Source of the DNA: Planctomycetota bacterium | GTDB lineage: Bacteria; Planctomycetota; UBA1135; UBA2386 | Length of the DNA stretch: 40,934 nt | Direction: 5' to 3' | Assembly: GCA_020851075.1 (NCBI GenBank) | Contig: JADZDL010000111.1 | Location: 1-40,934, forward strand | Part shown: positions 33,438-40,934 of the stretch, piece by piece | How positions within the stretch are numbered: the first letter of the stretch is position 1 | Layout of the letters: every line of letters starts with the position of its first letter | Program-made: the position numbers and the translations under genes | Notes under the pieces: generated by a model | What the model was told of the DNA's origin: nothing | Seen by the model: only the letters and a program-made list of their open reading frames with translations | The model's database searches: none

Positions 33438-33694
33438 CCGCTTGCCGAGCAACCTGGACCGTGTGCGAGTGAGGCTGCTGGTCACGGCACCACGACCTCG
33501 TTCGCTGCCGCCTGCAGGCCCTGCGGCTGGGTCGCCTGTCCTTCCCGCGCACCGAACGCCACTTCGCGGCGGTTTGGTGCGCGGCCCGGCGGGCGCAGTG
33601 GTTCGGTGCTGGTGATCAGTCCGTAGCTGAGGCGCACACGACCACGACGGGACGCAGTCGTAGCGGCGCGGCATCGGTCGCTGAGTTCGCGGCA

Positions 33695-34081
33695 TCAGAA
33701 CCGGCTACGGGCCGCAGGCGGCCGCCGCCAGCAAGGGAAGACGGCCTTTGCCGTGCTGCCCATCGCCTGGAGGAAGGCACCCTGGTCGAAGCCGGGCAGC
33801 GTCTGCAGCTTGCGCAGCACGGCGTCAGCGCCGTTGGCATCGGCCGGGAAGATGCAGGTGTGCCGCGTGCCGCGCAGCACCCACCAGACATCGATGCCCA
33901 AGGGGCCGCATTCGTTCGTGTGCACTTCGACCTCGGCCAGGTCGTGCCAAGATATCGTGAGAGAACGGCCGTCGGGGTAGATCGCGGTGACCCAGCCGGT
34001 GGCGTCGAGGAGCTCGACCGTGGCCCCGGGAGGAGCGGGCGGGCGAATGCGCGCGAAGAGACTGCGGAGCCAGCGGAACAT
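33695..34081 (-). CDS. Conserved hypothetical protein, PH-like
   Basis: A 128-residue protein of unknown function. An N-terminal basic amphipathic segment (FRWLRSLFARI) could bind membranes or follow from another gene. The rest (VELLDATGWVTAIYPDGRSL, TISWHDLAEVEVHTNECGPL, IDVWWVLRG) alternates short strands; it is followed by a helix-rich end (GADAVLRKLQTLPGFDQGAF, then a final GSTAKAVFPCWRR). The W-H-D-L-x-x-V-x-V-x-T-N-x-x-G-P pattern and the LPGFD followed by an F-x-C-W end recur in small planctomycete and proteobacterial proteins of unknown role, as in PH-like folds. It is cytoplasmic by prediction. Confidence 0.6.
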   Translation of the reverse strand: MFRWLRSLFARIRPPAPPGATVELLDATGWVTAIYPDGRSLTISWHDLAEVEVHTNECGPLGIDVWWVLRGTRHTCIFPADANGADAVLRKLQTLPGFDQGAFLQAMGSTAKAVFPCWRRPPAARSRF

Positions 34082-34233
34082 GCCCTGCAGAGCGTTGCGC
34101 GCGGTCGGGAGCGGACAGCGAAAGCGCCGGCCGAAGAGTCACGCGCCTAAGCGCCCAGGCGCTGGAACTCGAGGAGCCAGCTCGACCGGGGAATACCCGC
34201 CGCAGCAGTTCTGCCTGCGGGTAGCAGCGGCGC

Positions 34234-35934
34234 TCACCAGAACAGGCGCCAGCGCCAGGTCCTGGCCGCGTAGCCGGTCGCGGTGCGCAGCGTGTCCAGA
34301 CTGTGCGTGCGCAGCATCGTGCGCATGGCCTGCTGCTGCTCTTCCTGGTCGCCGTCGGCAGCCTCCGCCTCGAATGGCCGGAAAGCGAACGGCGCAAACG
34401 ATCCAACCAGCATCCCCCAGGCTTCGGTCGGCAGCACCACAACCGAACCGACGTCGCCGCGGGCGAGCCCGTTCAGGCCGCCGGGCAGGAACCGCTGCAG
34501 ATCCTCGAAGCCCTTGTGCGGAGCCGGAAGGACCGCGGCCGGTGCGCCGGCCGCCGCCACCGCTGGCAGGGCCTTGCCGCGGTCGAGTGCGGCGCCGACC
34601 AGATCCTCGGCGTCGCGCCCACCGGCGATCACGAACACGCCGTTGCCGACACTGAGCCAGAGGTCGTAGCCGAGCATGCCGCCGTAGCGGTAGACGGGGA
34701 TATCGCCGTGCTTCTCTTCCGCTTCCCGCGACAGGAACGGCTTGGCCTGCGGCAGCATGGTCATGAGGCTCTTGCCGAACGCGGTGGTGTCGCGCACGCC
34801 AAACGCAAGCGACCACGTGGTGTCCTTGGCGATGCCTTCGGGCACGTAGCCGGTCATCAGCACCTCGTCGTTCAGGTGGGCTAGCACGTCGCGCTGCAGG
34901 TCGACGCCGATCTCCCTGTTGACCTCCGCCCGGAACTCCTCGGCGGTGGTGCGTTCGCTCGCGACCACGGCTTGCTCGATCGTCGTGTAGAGCGCGTCGA
35001 GGTCGAGGTGGCCCGCCTTCCACGAGTCCTTGTCGCCCGGGGCGGCGGCGAGCAGGGCGGGCAGCCCCGGGGCGGCCGGAAAGAACGCACCGAACAGGCC
35101 GCGGTCGTCGCTGGTGAACTGCTGCGCGAGTTCGACCTGCACGTGCGGGCCGGCGGTGCCGACCGTCATGGTGTGGGTGCCGAGGCTCGGCAGGCCGAGC
35201 ACCTTCATCCACACCGCGTCGCTGCCGCTCGCGGCCATCGCGGTGGCGACGATGGTCGCGAAGTCAAACGTGACGCGCAGCGCCGGCGTGCTGGGCGCCG
35301 GTGCCTTGCCGGTGGCCGAATGCGCCAATTCGCGCGCGTGCTGCAAGGCCGGTGCGAGGTCGTCCCCGCTGGCGGCGACCGTGAGCAGCAGGTGGTCGCC
35401 CTCGCGGTACGGCGCGCACATCACGTCGCCACCCTGGGTGCGCACGGCGAGTTTGGTGCCACCGACGTCACGTTCCTCCCACTCGCCCGGGACGGTCTTG
35501 TACTGCAGGTCGCGCAGGTCGTTGGCCAACGCATCGAGGTCGGTGCGGCCGTCGCCGTCGAACACCACCGCGAAGTGCGAGATCGGACTGCGCCGCATGC
35601 CGGCGTCCGGCGCGAGCCACATGCCGATGCGGACCCGGCCGCCGTAGCCGAGCCAGCGCGCCTTGGTGGTCGCAAACGCCGCTTCGTCGCCGACCAGCTG
35701 CTGCCACATGCCGAGCATCGGCACCAACCGCGGCTCCCAGAGCTTGCGGCCCTGTTCCGACTCCAACATGCTGCCGACGTTGGTCGGGCCGAGCCGGATC
35801 CGCCAGCCATCGGGACCGACGGTATCGAGCAGGATGTGGGGAGCAGTGGCTGGGGCGGCCGTCTGGGTGGCCGTCTGGGCAGGAAGCGCAACAGCCAGCA
35901 AGGGCAGCGTCAGGGCGAGGGAGTGGATGTGCAT
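34234..35934 (-). CDS. Large exported protein, DUF3352-like
   Basis: A 566-residue exported protein (MHIHSLALTLPLLAVALPAQ signal). The C-terminal half contains VDLQRDVLAHLNDEVLMTGY, similar in pattern to DUF3352 proteins of planctomycetes (GxDxxxDxLxxLGDE), followed by DTTAFGKSLMTMLPQAKPFL and LWLSVGNGVFVIAGGRDAED. These proteins are of unknown function and often have two similar domains; here residues about 30-270 and 270-530 may be the pair. The Thr/Ala linker after the signal peptide is low in complexity. No catalytic motif is seen. ATG 35934 is chosen as the one that gives a signal peptide. Confidence 0.7.
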   Translation of the reverse strand: MHIHSLALTLPLLAVALPAQTATQTAAPATAPHILLDTVGPDGWRIRLGPTNVGSMLESEQGRKLWEPRLVPMLGMWQQLVGDEAAFATTKARWLGYGGRVRIGMWLAPDAGMRRSPISHFAVVFDGDGRTDLDALANDLRDLQYKTVPGEWEERDVGGTKLAVRTQGGDVMCAPYREGDHLLLTVAASGDDLAPALQHARELAHSATGKAPAPSTPALRVTFDFATIVATAMAASGSDAVWMKVLGLPSLGTHTMTVGTAGPHVQVELAQQFTSDDRGLFGAFFPAAPGLPALLAAAPGDKDSWKAGHLDLDALYTTIEQAVVASERTTAEEFRAEVNREIGVDLQRDVLAHLNDEVLMTGYVPEGIAKDTTWSLAFGVRDTTAFGKSLMTMLPQAKPFLSREAEEKHGDIPVYRYGGMLGYDLWLSVGNGVFVIAGGRDAEDLVGAALDRGKALPAVAAAGAPAAVLPAPHKGFEDLQRFLPGGLNGLARGDVGSVVVLPTEAWGMLVGSFAPFAFRPFEAEAADGDQEEQQQAMRTMLRTHSLDTLRTATGYAARTWRWRLFW

Positions 35935-36304
35935 GAGGATCTTCTTCGTCGCACACCATAGCCGAAACGAGGCGACCATCGGCATGGGGCCTGCTCTCAC
36001 CGACAAGTGCGGCGATGTATACTGACCGCCCAGGGTGATACGTCGAGGCGCGATGGAAAGACCTCTGCCGGTTTCGGCCGCGATGTCGAACGGCATTCGC
36101 CAGTGTGCTCGGCCGCTGAGCGACGTCTGAGACACGCCTGAACGACCAGCGCACCCGGGGCGACCGCTCGCGACCACCCCACCCCGCGGCCCACCCAACA
36201 TCGTGTGGTGTCCGCGTGCGACAGCCGCCTCGGGCCCCTGCATCGAGGACACACCAGCCGGGGACCGACCAATCGCCGAGGCTGCTCTGGGCCAGCGGGC
36301 CAAC
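35935..36304. other. Intergenic stretch without a supported gene
   Basis: About 370 bases upstream of the DUF3352-like gene and downstream of a small minus-strand gene. Every reading frame seen is arginine- and serine-rich and lacks protein-like periodicity. A TATGGT hexamer about 25 bases before the ATG at 35934 could be a -10 element, but there is no partner of good quality. Confidence 0.35.
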
Positions 36305-36508
36305 TCAGTGGCGTTTGCCGGGCTTCTTCACGATGCGGAAGGTCAGCTTCGCCTTCCCTGGACCGAGCGGCCGCTTCTGGTCGAGGGCCAGGAAGTCGCC
36401 GTGGCTGGCCTCGTATTCGGCTTGGAACGCCCGAATGCGGACATCGAGGTCCGTCTCGCTGGCGAACGTGAGCACCACTTCGACGAGCTGTTTGCCCTGC
36501 CTTGCCAT
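36305..36508 (-). CDS. Small conserved-looking hypothetical protein
   Basis: A 67-residue soluble protein. Sequence: MARQGKQLVEVVLTFASETD at the N terminus, then a helix (LDVRIRAFQAEYEASHGDFL) and a basic strand at the end (KAKLTFRIVKKPGKRH). The strand-helix-strand layout with alternating hydrophobics and no Arg/Pro excess supports a real protein, perhaps a small nucleic-acid-binding or ferredoxin-like fold. There is no clear family and no neighbour on the same transcript. Confidence 0.5.
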   Translation of the reverse strand: MARQGKQLVEVVLTFASETDLDVRIRAFQAEYEASHGDFLALDQKRPLGPGKAKLTFRIVKKPGKRH

Positions 36509-36897
36509 GAGGATTGGCGGGCATCCTCACCCCAACCGTGGAGGGAAGCAATCTCCGAGGAGCCACTGTTTCGAGGCCGCGGACGGGTTGCTCGCGGCGC
36601 TCCATGATGGCGCGGGACTGGGCTGTCCCGCGCGATCGGGAAGGGGAACGCGATAAGTGCCGAATGGTCCGGGACGCGTGTTTGTTGGTCCGCCCCCCAC
36701 ACGCCCCACTTGCTCTTGGGTGATTTCCTAGGTAGCGGCGGCGACTGCAGTCGGGCAGTCGCCTTGGCTGGCAGGGTGGGAACCGGTGCTGGTACCGGTC
36801 GAGGCTATGCGGTCTGGTGAGGTAGGGTGGTCACCGAGTCCGATCGACTTGAGCAGGCCAGAACTCCCGGCACGACTTGGCACGCTGCCATGGCAAC
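36509..36897. other. Intergenic stretch with a perfect 8-bp hairpin
   Basis: About 390 bases with no supported gene. CGCGGGAC (36611-36618) and GTCCCGCG (36625-36632) are exact reverse complements around a 6-base loop, a strong short hairpin with no U tract. Otherwise only spurious frames are seen. Confidence 0.4.
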
Positions 36898-37230
36898 ATG
36901 AAAGTCCGTCCGCTTCGTGCCATCGCGGCAGTATTCGTGAGTGCGCTGACCGTCGCGGCCCAATCCGGCCGCTCGATGAGCCTTCCATCGTCACCGGTGA
37001 TCGGCGCGAGCGTCACCATCGTTACGAACTACCCGCCGATGGCGGCGGGCAATCTATGGACGATAGGGCTGTCGTCACCCTTCGCGGCGAGCCAGCCCTT
37101 GTCGATCCCCGGTTTCACCGTGGTCGGGCTCTCTCGCATCGACTCCTCTACCTTCGTTACCACCGGCTTGGGTATCTACCTAGGAGCGTGCTCCGCACCA
37201 AGCAAGTTGGTGCGAGCCGCAATGCGCTGA
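36898..37230 (+). pseudogene. Truncated secreted protein (N-terminal part)
   Basis: A signal-peptide protein that ends early. Residues 1-22 are a signal sequence (MKVRPLRAIAAVFVSALTVA) with cleavage near AAQ. The next ~65 residues (SMSLPSSPVIGASVTIVTNY, AAGNLWTIGLSSPFAASQPL and then SIPGFTVVGLSRI) match the opening of the shared beta-sandwich module of secreted planctomycete proteins, which normally runs to ~150-170 residues. After FVTTGLG the frame becomes unrelated (IYLGACSAPSKLV) and stops at 37230, losing the C-terminal strands and the usual S-N-x-x end. It is followed at once by the gene at 37273. Confidence 0.5.
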
Positions 37231-37258
37231 CCGAAGGCCCCATGAGGACGTGCTCTGG

Positions 37259-37264
37259 TAGGAT
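37259..37264 (+). promoter_or_regulatory. Candidate -10 element, leaderless start
   Basis: TAGGAT lies eight bases before the ATG at 37273. Transcription would start close to the start codon, with no Shine-Dalgarno site. No good -35 at 17 bases was found. Confidence 0.3.
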
Positions 37265-37272
37265 CAGCCGCA

Positions 37273-38823
37273 ATGAGGCTGCATCTGCTCGTCGGTTGGG
37301 GTCTAGCCATCCTGCTCGGCTCGGGGTTCCTGTCAGCGCAGGAACACCAACTGGCCTTGCGAGCTGAACTGCGCACCAAACCTGTCGTGGCCGACGTCGC
37401 GGGCGGCACCACGATCCGCGTGGTCAGCGGCCGCACCGGCAAGCCGCTCGCTGGCGCCGACGTGCTGCTGATGATGCCGACCGACTGGTCGGAGGAGATC
37501 GAGCGCGAGCGGCAGGCCGCGTATCGGGACACGAAGGACCAGTGGTTCGTTAGCCGTTTCCAGACCCTGTTGCGGTTCGGTCGGCGGTGGCGCACCGATG
37601 CGAATGGCCAGGTCACGTTGCCCTCCGAGCCGTGGATGTGGGGCATCGTGCACGAGGACCTGTGGGCCCACGGCCACCACTTTCGCGAGCCGCGCATCGA
37701 ACTGCTGCCGCGCCTGCGCCTTGCCGTGCACGTGTTGGCTGCCGACGGCAAGCCGGCAGCGGGTGTTCCGCTGCAATTGGAGCACTCCCATGGGCCCCTC
37801 AATTCGGCCGGGGCCACCACCGACGCAGGCGGTCGCGCAGAGGTCGAGGTCGACTCCCCGGATCTGTTCTACGACGAGTTGAAGCTGGCGGTCGCGCTGC
37901 CCATCGAAGGCTGCCCGGTGGCGAAGTTCGTGCCGCGCGAGCGCGCGTTGGCGGGTGGAGCCGCAATCGAGCTCCAGCTGCCTTCGCTGGCGCGCGCCGT
38001 GCTCACGGCGGTGCGGGCCGATGGCTCGCGGCGACCGTTCAGGACTGCCGACCTGCGTCGCACCGAGGACGAAGCGACGGGGCGCAACTACTACCTCGCG
38101 AATGTTGATGCATCCGGCGAGGCGGTGGTCTGGGCTCGTCCCGGCCAGCGTCTCATCGCCTACCTCACCTTCGACGACCAGATCGGGTGGTCGAAGATCC
38201 AGGTGCAGATGCCGACCGAGGTAGGCGGCATCGTGCGCATTCCGGTAGCTGAACCGCAGGCGTCCGTGGCGTTCATGCGCGTGCTCGATCGCGAAGGCAA
38301 GCCGTTCGCCGGGCAGCCCGTCTGCCTGTACTACGGCGGCTTCGGCAACACCCGAACCGATACAAAGGGCCGTCTGCACATCGTGGTCGGCCAGGGTTTC
38401 AGTGGTCCCGGTGCGGTGCTCGTCGGTGGCAGGGTCGCCGATCGGGCGGCTGCGGGGGGCTTTGCCGATACGACGGTCGGCGCGGTCGTGCTCGACCTGC
38501 CTGCCGCGGCGGAACGCCCTGTCGACCTCGGTACCGTGCAGCTCGCCGAGGAGCCGATCCTGCTCGCTGGTCAGGTGGTCGACACCGCCGGGGTGCCGGT
38601 GCCCCACGCGCGGATCGTGCGCGCTGCGCTGCCGCGACAGAACGGCGACCCTCTCTTCGATGGACCGCGCGCGACCGGCGACGCCGAGGGGCGCTTCGTG
38701 CTGCGCGGTCTGCTGCCCGGGATCGACCAGATCGGGGTCTCCGCCCGGGATGTGGACGGAACGCGGTATGGCGAGGAACTGTTCGACGTAGGCAACCGGA
38801 AGGTCCAGCTCGTCGTGAAGTGA
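37273..38823 (+). CDS. Secreted carboxypeptidase-regulatory-like domain protein
   Basis: A 516-residue exported protein with a signal peptide (GWGLAILLGSGFLSAQ). Several beta-sandwich units of the carboxypeptidase-regulatory (CarboxypepD_reg) type are visible, each with V-x-D-x-x-G-x-P-[VL]-[AP]-x-A-x-[VI] and a closing G-x-[FY]-x-[LI] turn: IRVVSGRTGKPLAGADVLLM, VHVLAADGKPAAGVPLQL, VLDREGKPFAGQPVCLYYGG and VVDTAGVPVPHARIVRAALP, the last followed by GDAEGRFVLRGLLPG. Such domains commonly bind glycans or mediate assembly in cell-surface proteins. A non-repeat region (EEIERERQAAYRDTKDQWF) precedes the second unit. No catalytic domain is attached. Confidence 0.8.
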   Translation: MRLHLLVGWGLAILLGSGFLSAQEHQLALRAELRTKPVVADVAGGTTIRVVSGRTGKPLAGADVLLMMPTDWSEEIERERQAAYRDTKDQWFVSRFQTLLRFGRRWRTDANGQVTLPSEPWMWGIVHEDLWAHGHHFREPRIELLPRLRLAVHVLAADGKPAAGVPLQLEHSHGPLNSAGATTDAGGRAEVEVDSPDLFYDELKLAVALPIEGCPVAKFVPRERALAGGAAIELQLPSLARAVLTAVRADGSRRPFRTADLRRTEDEATGRNYYLANVDASGEAVVWARPGQRLIAYLTFDDQIGWSKIQVQMPTEVGGIVRIPVAEPQASVAFMRVLDREGKPFAGQPVCLYYGGFGNTRTDTKGRLHIVVGQGFSGPGAVLVGGRVADRAAAGGFADTTVGAVVLDLPAAAERPVDLGTVQLAEEPILLAGQVVDTAGVPVPHARIVRAALPRQNGDPLFDGPRATGDAEGRFVLRGLLPGIDQIGVSARDVDGTRYGEELFDVGNRKVQLVVK

Positions 38824-39002
38824 CCGATGGCGGCGCGGGGGCCACGAGGTGCCCGGGACGCCATCGCCGGGCAGCCACTGCGTCGAGCACTGCGCGCATG
38901 TTCCCGATGCGAGCAGGCAACCGGGCAGCACGCCGATAGCAATGTGGATTGCGCGCGCCGCGGCATGTCAGCGAGCGAGCAATCGAGCGACCCAGGGGCG
39001 CG

Positions 39003-40079
39003 TCAGCGCACGACGCCGCCGATCGGCGGGCTCACCTGCAGCGGAAAGCTGAAGCCGCTGATGCCCTTGAACCACAGCGTCAGGTCCGCGAGGCCCGGAC
39101 CACTCGGGATCGGGATCGACGCCGCCGCGCTGCCCGCTGCGTCCGCGAGCAACCAGGAGACCACAAACGAATACCGGTCGTCGAGCCACGACGGCTGCGC
39201 GAGCAGCGGGCCGAAGTCCACCGTGCCGAGGGCAGGGCCGGCGAACAACACGACGAACGCGCCAGGCTCCGTCTTGAACTCGAGCTGGAACGTCTGGCCG
39301 AGCTGCAGCGGCGTGCTGCGCTGCACGCCGAGCAACGGGGCGGTGGTCGGCGGCGCGCAGCCGACCGCCCCCGCGTAGTTCGTGCGACCGATCTGCACCT
39401 GCGAGTCCGGACTCACCTGCAGCGGGCAGTACCCGGCCGGCGTCCAGCCGATGTAGCCGTCGGCCCACCAGGCCCGCGAGCCGTTCATAGCTCGCAGGTA
39501 CAGTTCCACCGTCTGGAAGGAATGCCCGCTTGTGCTGCAGGCGCTGGCATGGAAGCGCGAGCCGTCGAGGTCGATCAACGGGCCGGGCGTGTTGAATGGT
39601 TGCCGGGAGTAGAAGCCGGTCTGCACCGCAGTGACGTCGGCCTGGATCGCCAACATCGCCGTCGCGCCGCCCAGGAGCAGGCAGGACTGCAGGTGCAGAC
39701 TCGCGTTCTCCACCCTGGTGCCGTTCTGCACGGTGCACGAGTCGAGCGAAGCGCGCCCGCTGGTCACGAACATCCTCATGATGTCGAAGCCGACCAGGTC
39801 GACGGTGGCGCCGACCGGAGCCTGCACGAAGACGTCTCCAGGCTGTAGGACGCTCGTGCCGAGCGTCACCGGACCGAGCGCGCGGATGCGCAGCGACTTC
39901 TGGACCGTGAAGCTGAAGTACGTGCCGGCCTGCACGTGCACGATGTCGTCGGGGGCGGCGGCATTGACGGCCTGTTGGATGGTCGCGTAGCCGCCGGGAC
40001 CGACGAGATGAACGGTCTGGGCGGCGAGACCGACAGCGAGGGTGCTGGCGAACAAGGCGGAAGCGATATGCGTGCGCAT
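39003..40079 (-). CDS. Secreted right-handed beta-helix protein with C-terminal module
   Basis: A 358-residue exported protein with a signal peptide (SALFASTLAVGLAAQ). The start GGYATIQQAVNAAAPDDIVH, continuing VQAGTYFSFTVQKSLRIRAL, is the classical IQxAVxAAxxGDxVxVxxGxY motif of parallel beta-helix proteins, followed by rungs such as VDLVGFDIMRMFVTSGRASL and CTVQNGTRVENASLHLQSCL. The last ~130 residues (CAPPTTAPLLGVQRSTPLQL to PPIGGVVR) are the shared module, with GLADLTLWFKGISG as its final strand pair. ATG 40079 keeps the signal peptide; GGAG lies about 9 bases before it. Probably a glycan-binding or structural surface protein; enzymatic residues are not identified. Confidence 0.82.
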   Translation of the reverse strand: MRTHIASALFASTLAVGLAAQTVHLVGPGGYATIQQAVNAAAPDDIVHVQAGTYFSFTVQKSLRIRALGPVTLGTSVLQPGDVFVQAPVGATVDLVGFDIMRMFVTSGRASLDSCTVQNGTRVENASLHLQSCLLLGGATAMLAIQADVTAVQTGFYSRQPFNTPGPLIDLDGSRFHASACSTSGHSFQTVELYLRAMNGSRAWWADGYIGWTPAGYCPLQVSPDSQVQIGRTNYAGAVGCAPPTTAPLLGVQRSTPLQLGQTFQLEFKTEPGAFVVLFAGPALGTVDFGPLLAQPSWLDDRYSFVVSWLLADAAGSAAASIPIPSGPGLADLTLWFKGISGFSFPLQVSPPIGGVVR

Positions 40080-40325
40080 GGGAACGAGCTCCGGGCTGCG
40101 GATGGGAAGCGGCGACGTACGCAAGGATCGTGCCAGCCGACAGCAAAGGGCGGCCGAGCCGACCCGCGAACCAGATCCGTGGGACGGGCACGAGAAGCAT
40201 GGCTTCGGCGCCGTCGTTCCGCACGCGGCAGGCGTCGCCAGGCTCCGGCGCGGCCCAAGGGAGCCTCCGGGCCCGATGGCCGTCGGACGACCATTGTCGA
40301 TTTCCCGTCGGTGGTCCGACGCCGT

Positions 40326-40457
40326 CAGTTCGCAGTGCCCCATACGGCTGTGTTCCTCGGGGTGCCCCTGAGTCTGCAGTGGGCGGTGTTCGATCCCTTG
40401 GCCAACCCGCTCGGCCTCGTCACCTCGAATGCGGTGGATCTCGTGATCGGCAGTTAG
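40326..40457 (+). pseudogene. Orphan C-terminal end of a secreted-protein module
   Basis: A 43-residue stretch that looks exactly like the end of the shared module in other proteins here: AVFLGVPLSLQWAVFDPLAN, then LVTSNAVDLVIGS and a stop. In complete proteins this segment is the last pair of strands (compare LLGVEFHMQGAVLDP and VGLTFHAQVFNAFG). There is no upstream frame with a signal peptide or propeller. It is either a decayed gene or a misjoined fragment. Repeat copy B follows it directly. Confidence 0.55.
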
Positions 40458-40477
40458 ACCGTCCCATACCCACCTCG

Positions 40478-40535
40478 CCACCATCCCGGCCCCGGCAGCC
40501 CCGTCCACGCCCCTGCCGAACCTCCCTCCAGCACG
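40478..40535. repeat. Dispersed ~58-bp repeat, copy B
   Basis: It closely matches 28063-28121 (see copy A), starting CCACCATCCCGGCCCC and ending CAGCACG. It is located about 20 bases after the orphan C-terminal fragment and before the DUF3160-like tail, in otherwise empty sequence. Confidence 0.5.
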
Positions 40536-40607
40536 CCATTCCGCCGCGGCCATCCGGCCGGGCGGCCAGCCTCCGCCGCCGACGCGTGCTTCACGCGACG
40601 GTTACCG

Positions 40608-40844
40608 TTATCGCGACACTTGGTAGGTCATTAACGAGGGCGGAGTTTGAGGTTCGATCGGCCCTGATTCGCTAACCGGACGAGCTACTTCGCAGTAGTT
40701 ATAAACGAGACCTCGATACACCTTGGGTCCATCCCCGCGATCCACTAAGACGAAAGCGACGTTCGGACGTCCGACACCAATCATAAGCGCTCTACCGTCA
40801 CGCGCAACGCCTAGGAGTCTGAGACGCGGGAATCGAGCTGCGCG
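40608..40844 (-). pseudogene. C-terminal fragment resembling DUF3160
   Basis: A frame open from 40844 to the TAA at 40608 encodes a 78-residue protein end: LLGVARDGRALMIGVGRPNV, AFVLVDRGDGPKVYRGLVYN and then YCEVARPVSESG. It resembles the end of DUF3160 proteins, where a G-x-G-x-P segment is followed by strands and a [YF]-x-G-x-V-[FY]-x-Y-[CY]-E pattern. There is no start codon in the required place; TAA and TAG codons lie directly upstream, and a second minus-strand frame is open from the window edge to 40811, so a frameshift may separate the two. Base composition is less GC-rich than the gene-dense part. The assignment is by eye. Confidence 0.35.
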
Positions 40845-40934
40845 CTATTACCGATTTGGAATAGGCGCGCGGCTACAGGGCGAATTCGGCGACGCGCAAG
40901 GTTCGTGATCTGAAAGGGTCCCAGTAACGATTCA

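Noticed and set aside
33404..33694. Plus-strand frame with an HHDLVRCRLQALRLGRLSF stretch
   Set aside because: Looks partly protein-like, but it follows an in-frame stop, has no start codon and runs antisense into the gene at 33695.
1..40934. CRISPR arrays, tRNA and rRNA genes, prophage, insertion sequences, riboswitches
   Set aside because: Looked for and not seen. No regularly spaced repeats, cloverleaf-like stretches, integrase or transposase motifs were recognised.

Overview
This is a GC-rich, gene-dense window from what looks like a planctomycete chromosome of the deep lineages known mainly from aquatic and wastewater genomes. Three things point there. Many secreted proteins pair a beta-propeller or beta-helix front part with a shared C-terminal beta-sandwich-like tail ending in a pattern like S/T-N-x-hydrophobic-x-hydrophobic-x-I-G. 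Recognisable Shine-Dalgarno sites are rare. Many short cell-surface or lipoprotein genes lie on both strands, with few operons. The taxonomic call is inference from protein style, not from a marker-gene search.

Layout. 1-11.4 kb: secreted or anchored proteins (a duplicated-domain protein, an Asp-box propeller, a Kelch propeller, a membrane-anchored helical-repeat protein, a DUF4256 protein, an 841-residue propeller, a class I methyltransferase, a glycine-rich surface protein). 11.4-13.8 kb: divergent GT2 and GT4 glycosyltransferases, with a 22-bp perfect inverted repeat behind the GT2 gene. 13.8-15.6 kb: an XRE regulator, the rRNA methyltransferase RsmJ and the stub of a PIN-domain (VapC-type) toxin. 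15.6-20.4 kb: a tightly packed minus-strand core block, in transcription order DAHP synthase, tpiA, secG, yicC, gmk, coaC and prmA. Four of its junctions are 4-nt GTGA or ATGA stop/start overlaps. 20.6-24.0 kb: a same-strand group of coiled-coil lipoprotein, prenyltransferase-like alpha/alpha-barrel protein and lipase-maturation-factor-like membrane protein. 24.2-26.8 kb: a short unknown ORF, a right-handed beta-helix protein and a METTL25-like methyltransferase. 26.9-28.0 kb: a sharply AT-rich gene for a Bacteroidetes-style two-component-regulator-propeller lipoprotein, the clearest recent transfer here. 28.0-40.9 kb: WG-repeat, VCBS/FG-GAP, propeller, beta-helix and regulatory-domain secreted proteins. 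Among them are gene fragments: a truncated secreted protein at 36.9 kb, an orphan C-terminal module at 40.3 kb and a DUF3160-like tail at 40.6 kb.

How it fits together. The core block links aromatic biosynthesis, glycolysis, protein secretion, nucleotide and CoA metabolism and ribosome modification; it is housekeeping and probably translationally coupled. The rest is largely envelope-directed: enzymes that could build or modify surface glycans, and a varied set of exported repeat proteins that may share one surface-retention or assembly module. No phage, insertion sequence, CRISPR array, tRNA or rRNA was seen. The most unusual items are the transferred propeller lipoprotein fused into a 4-nt overlap with a host gene, a CoaC homologue lacking the usual active-site cysteine, short tandem duplications sitting on stop codons, and the scattered stubs of the shared secreted-protein module.
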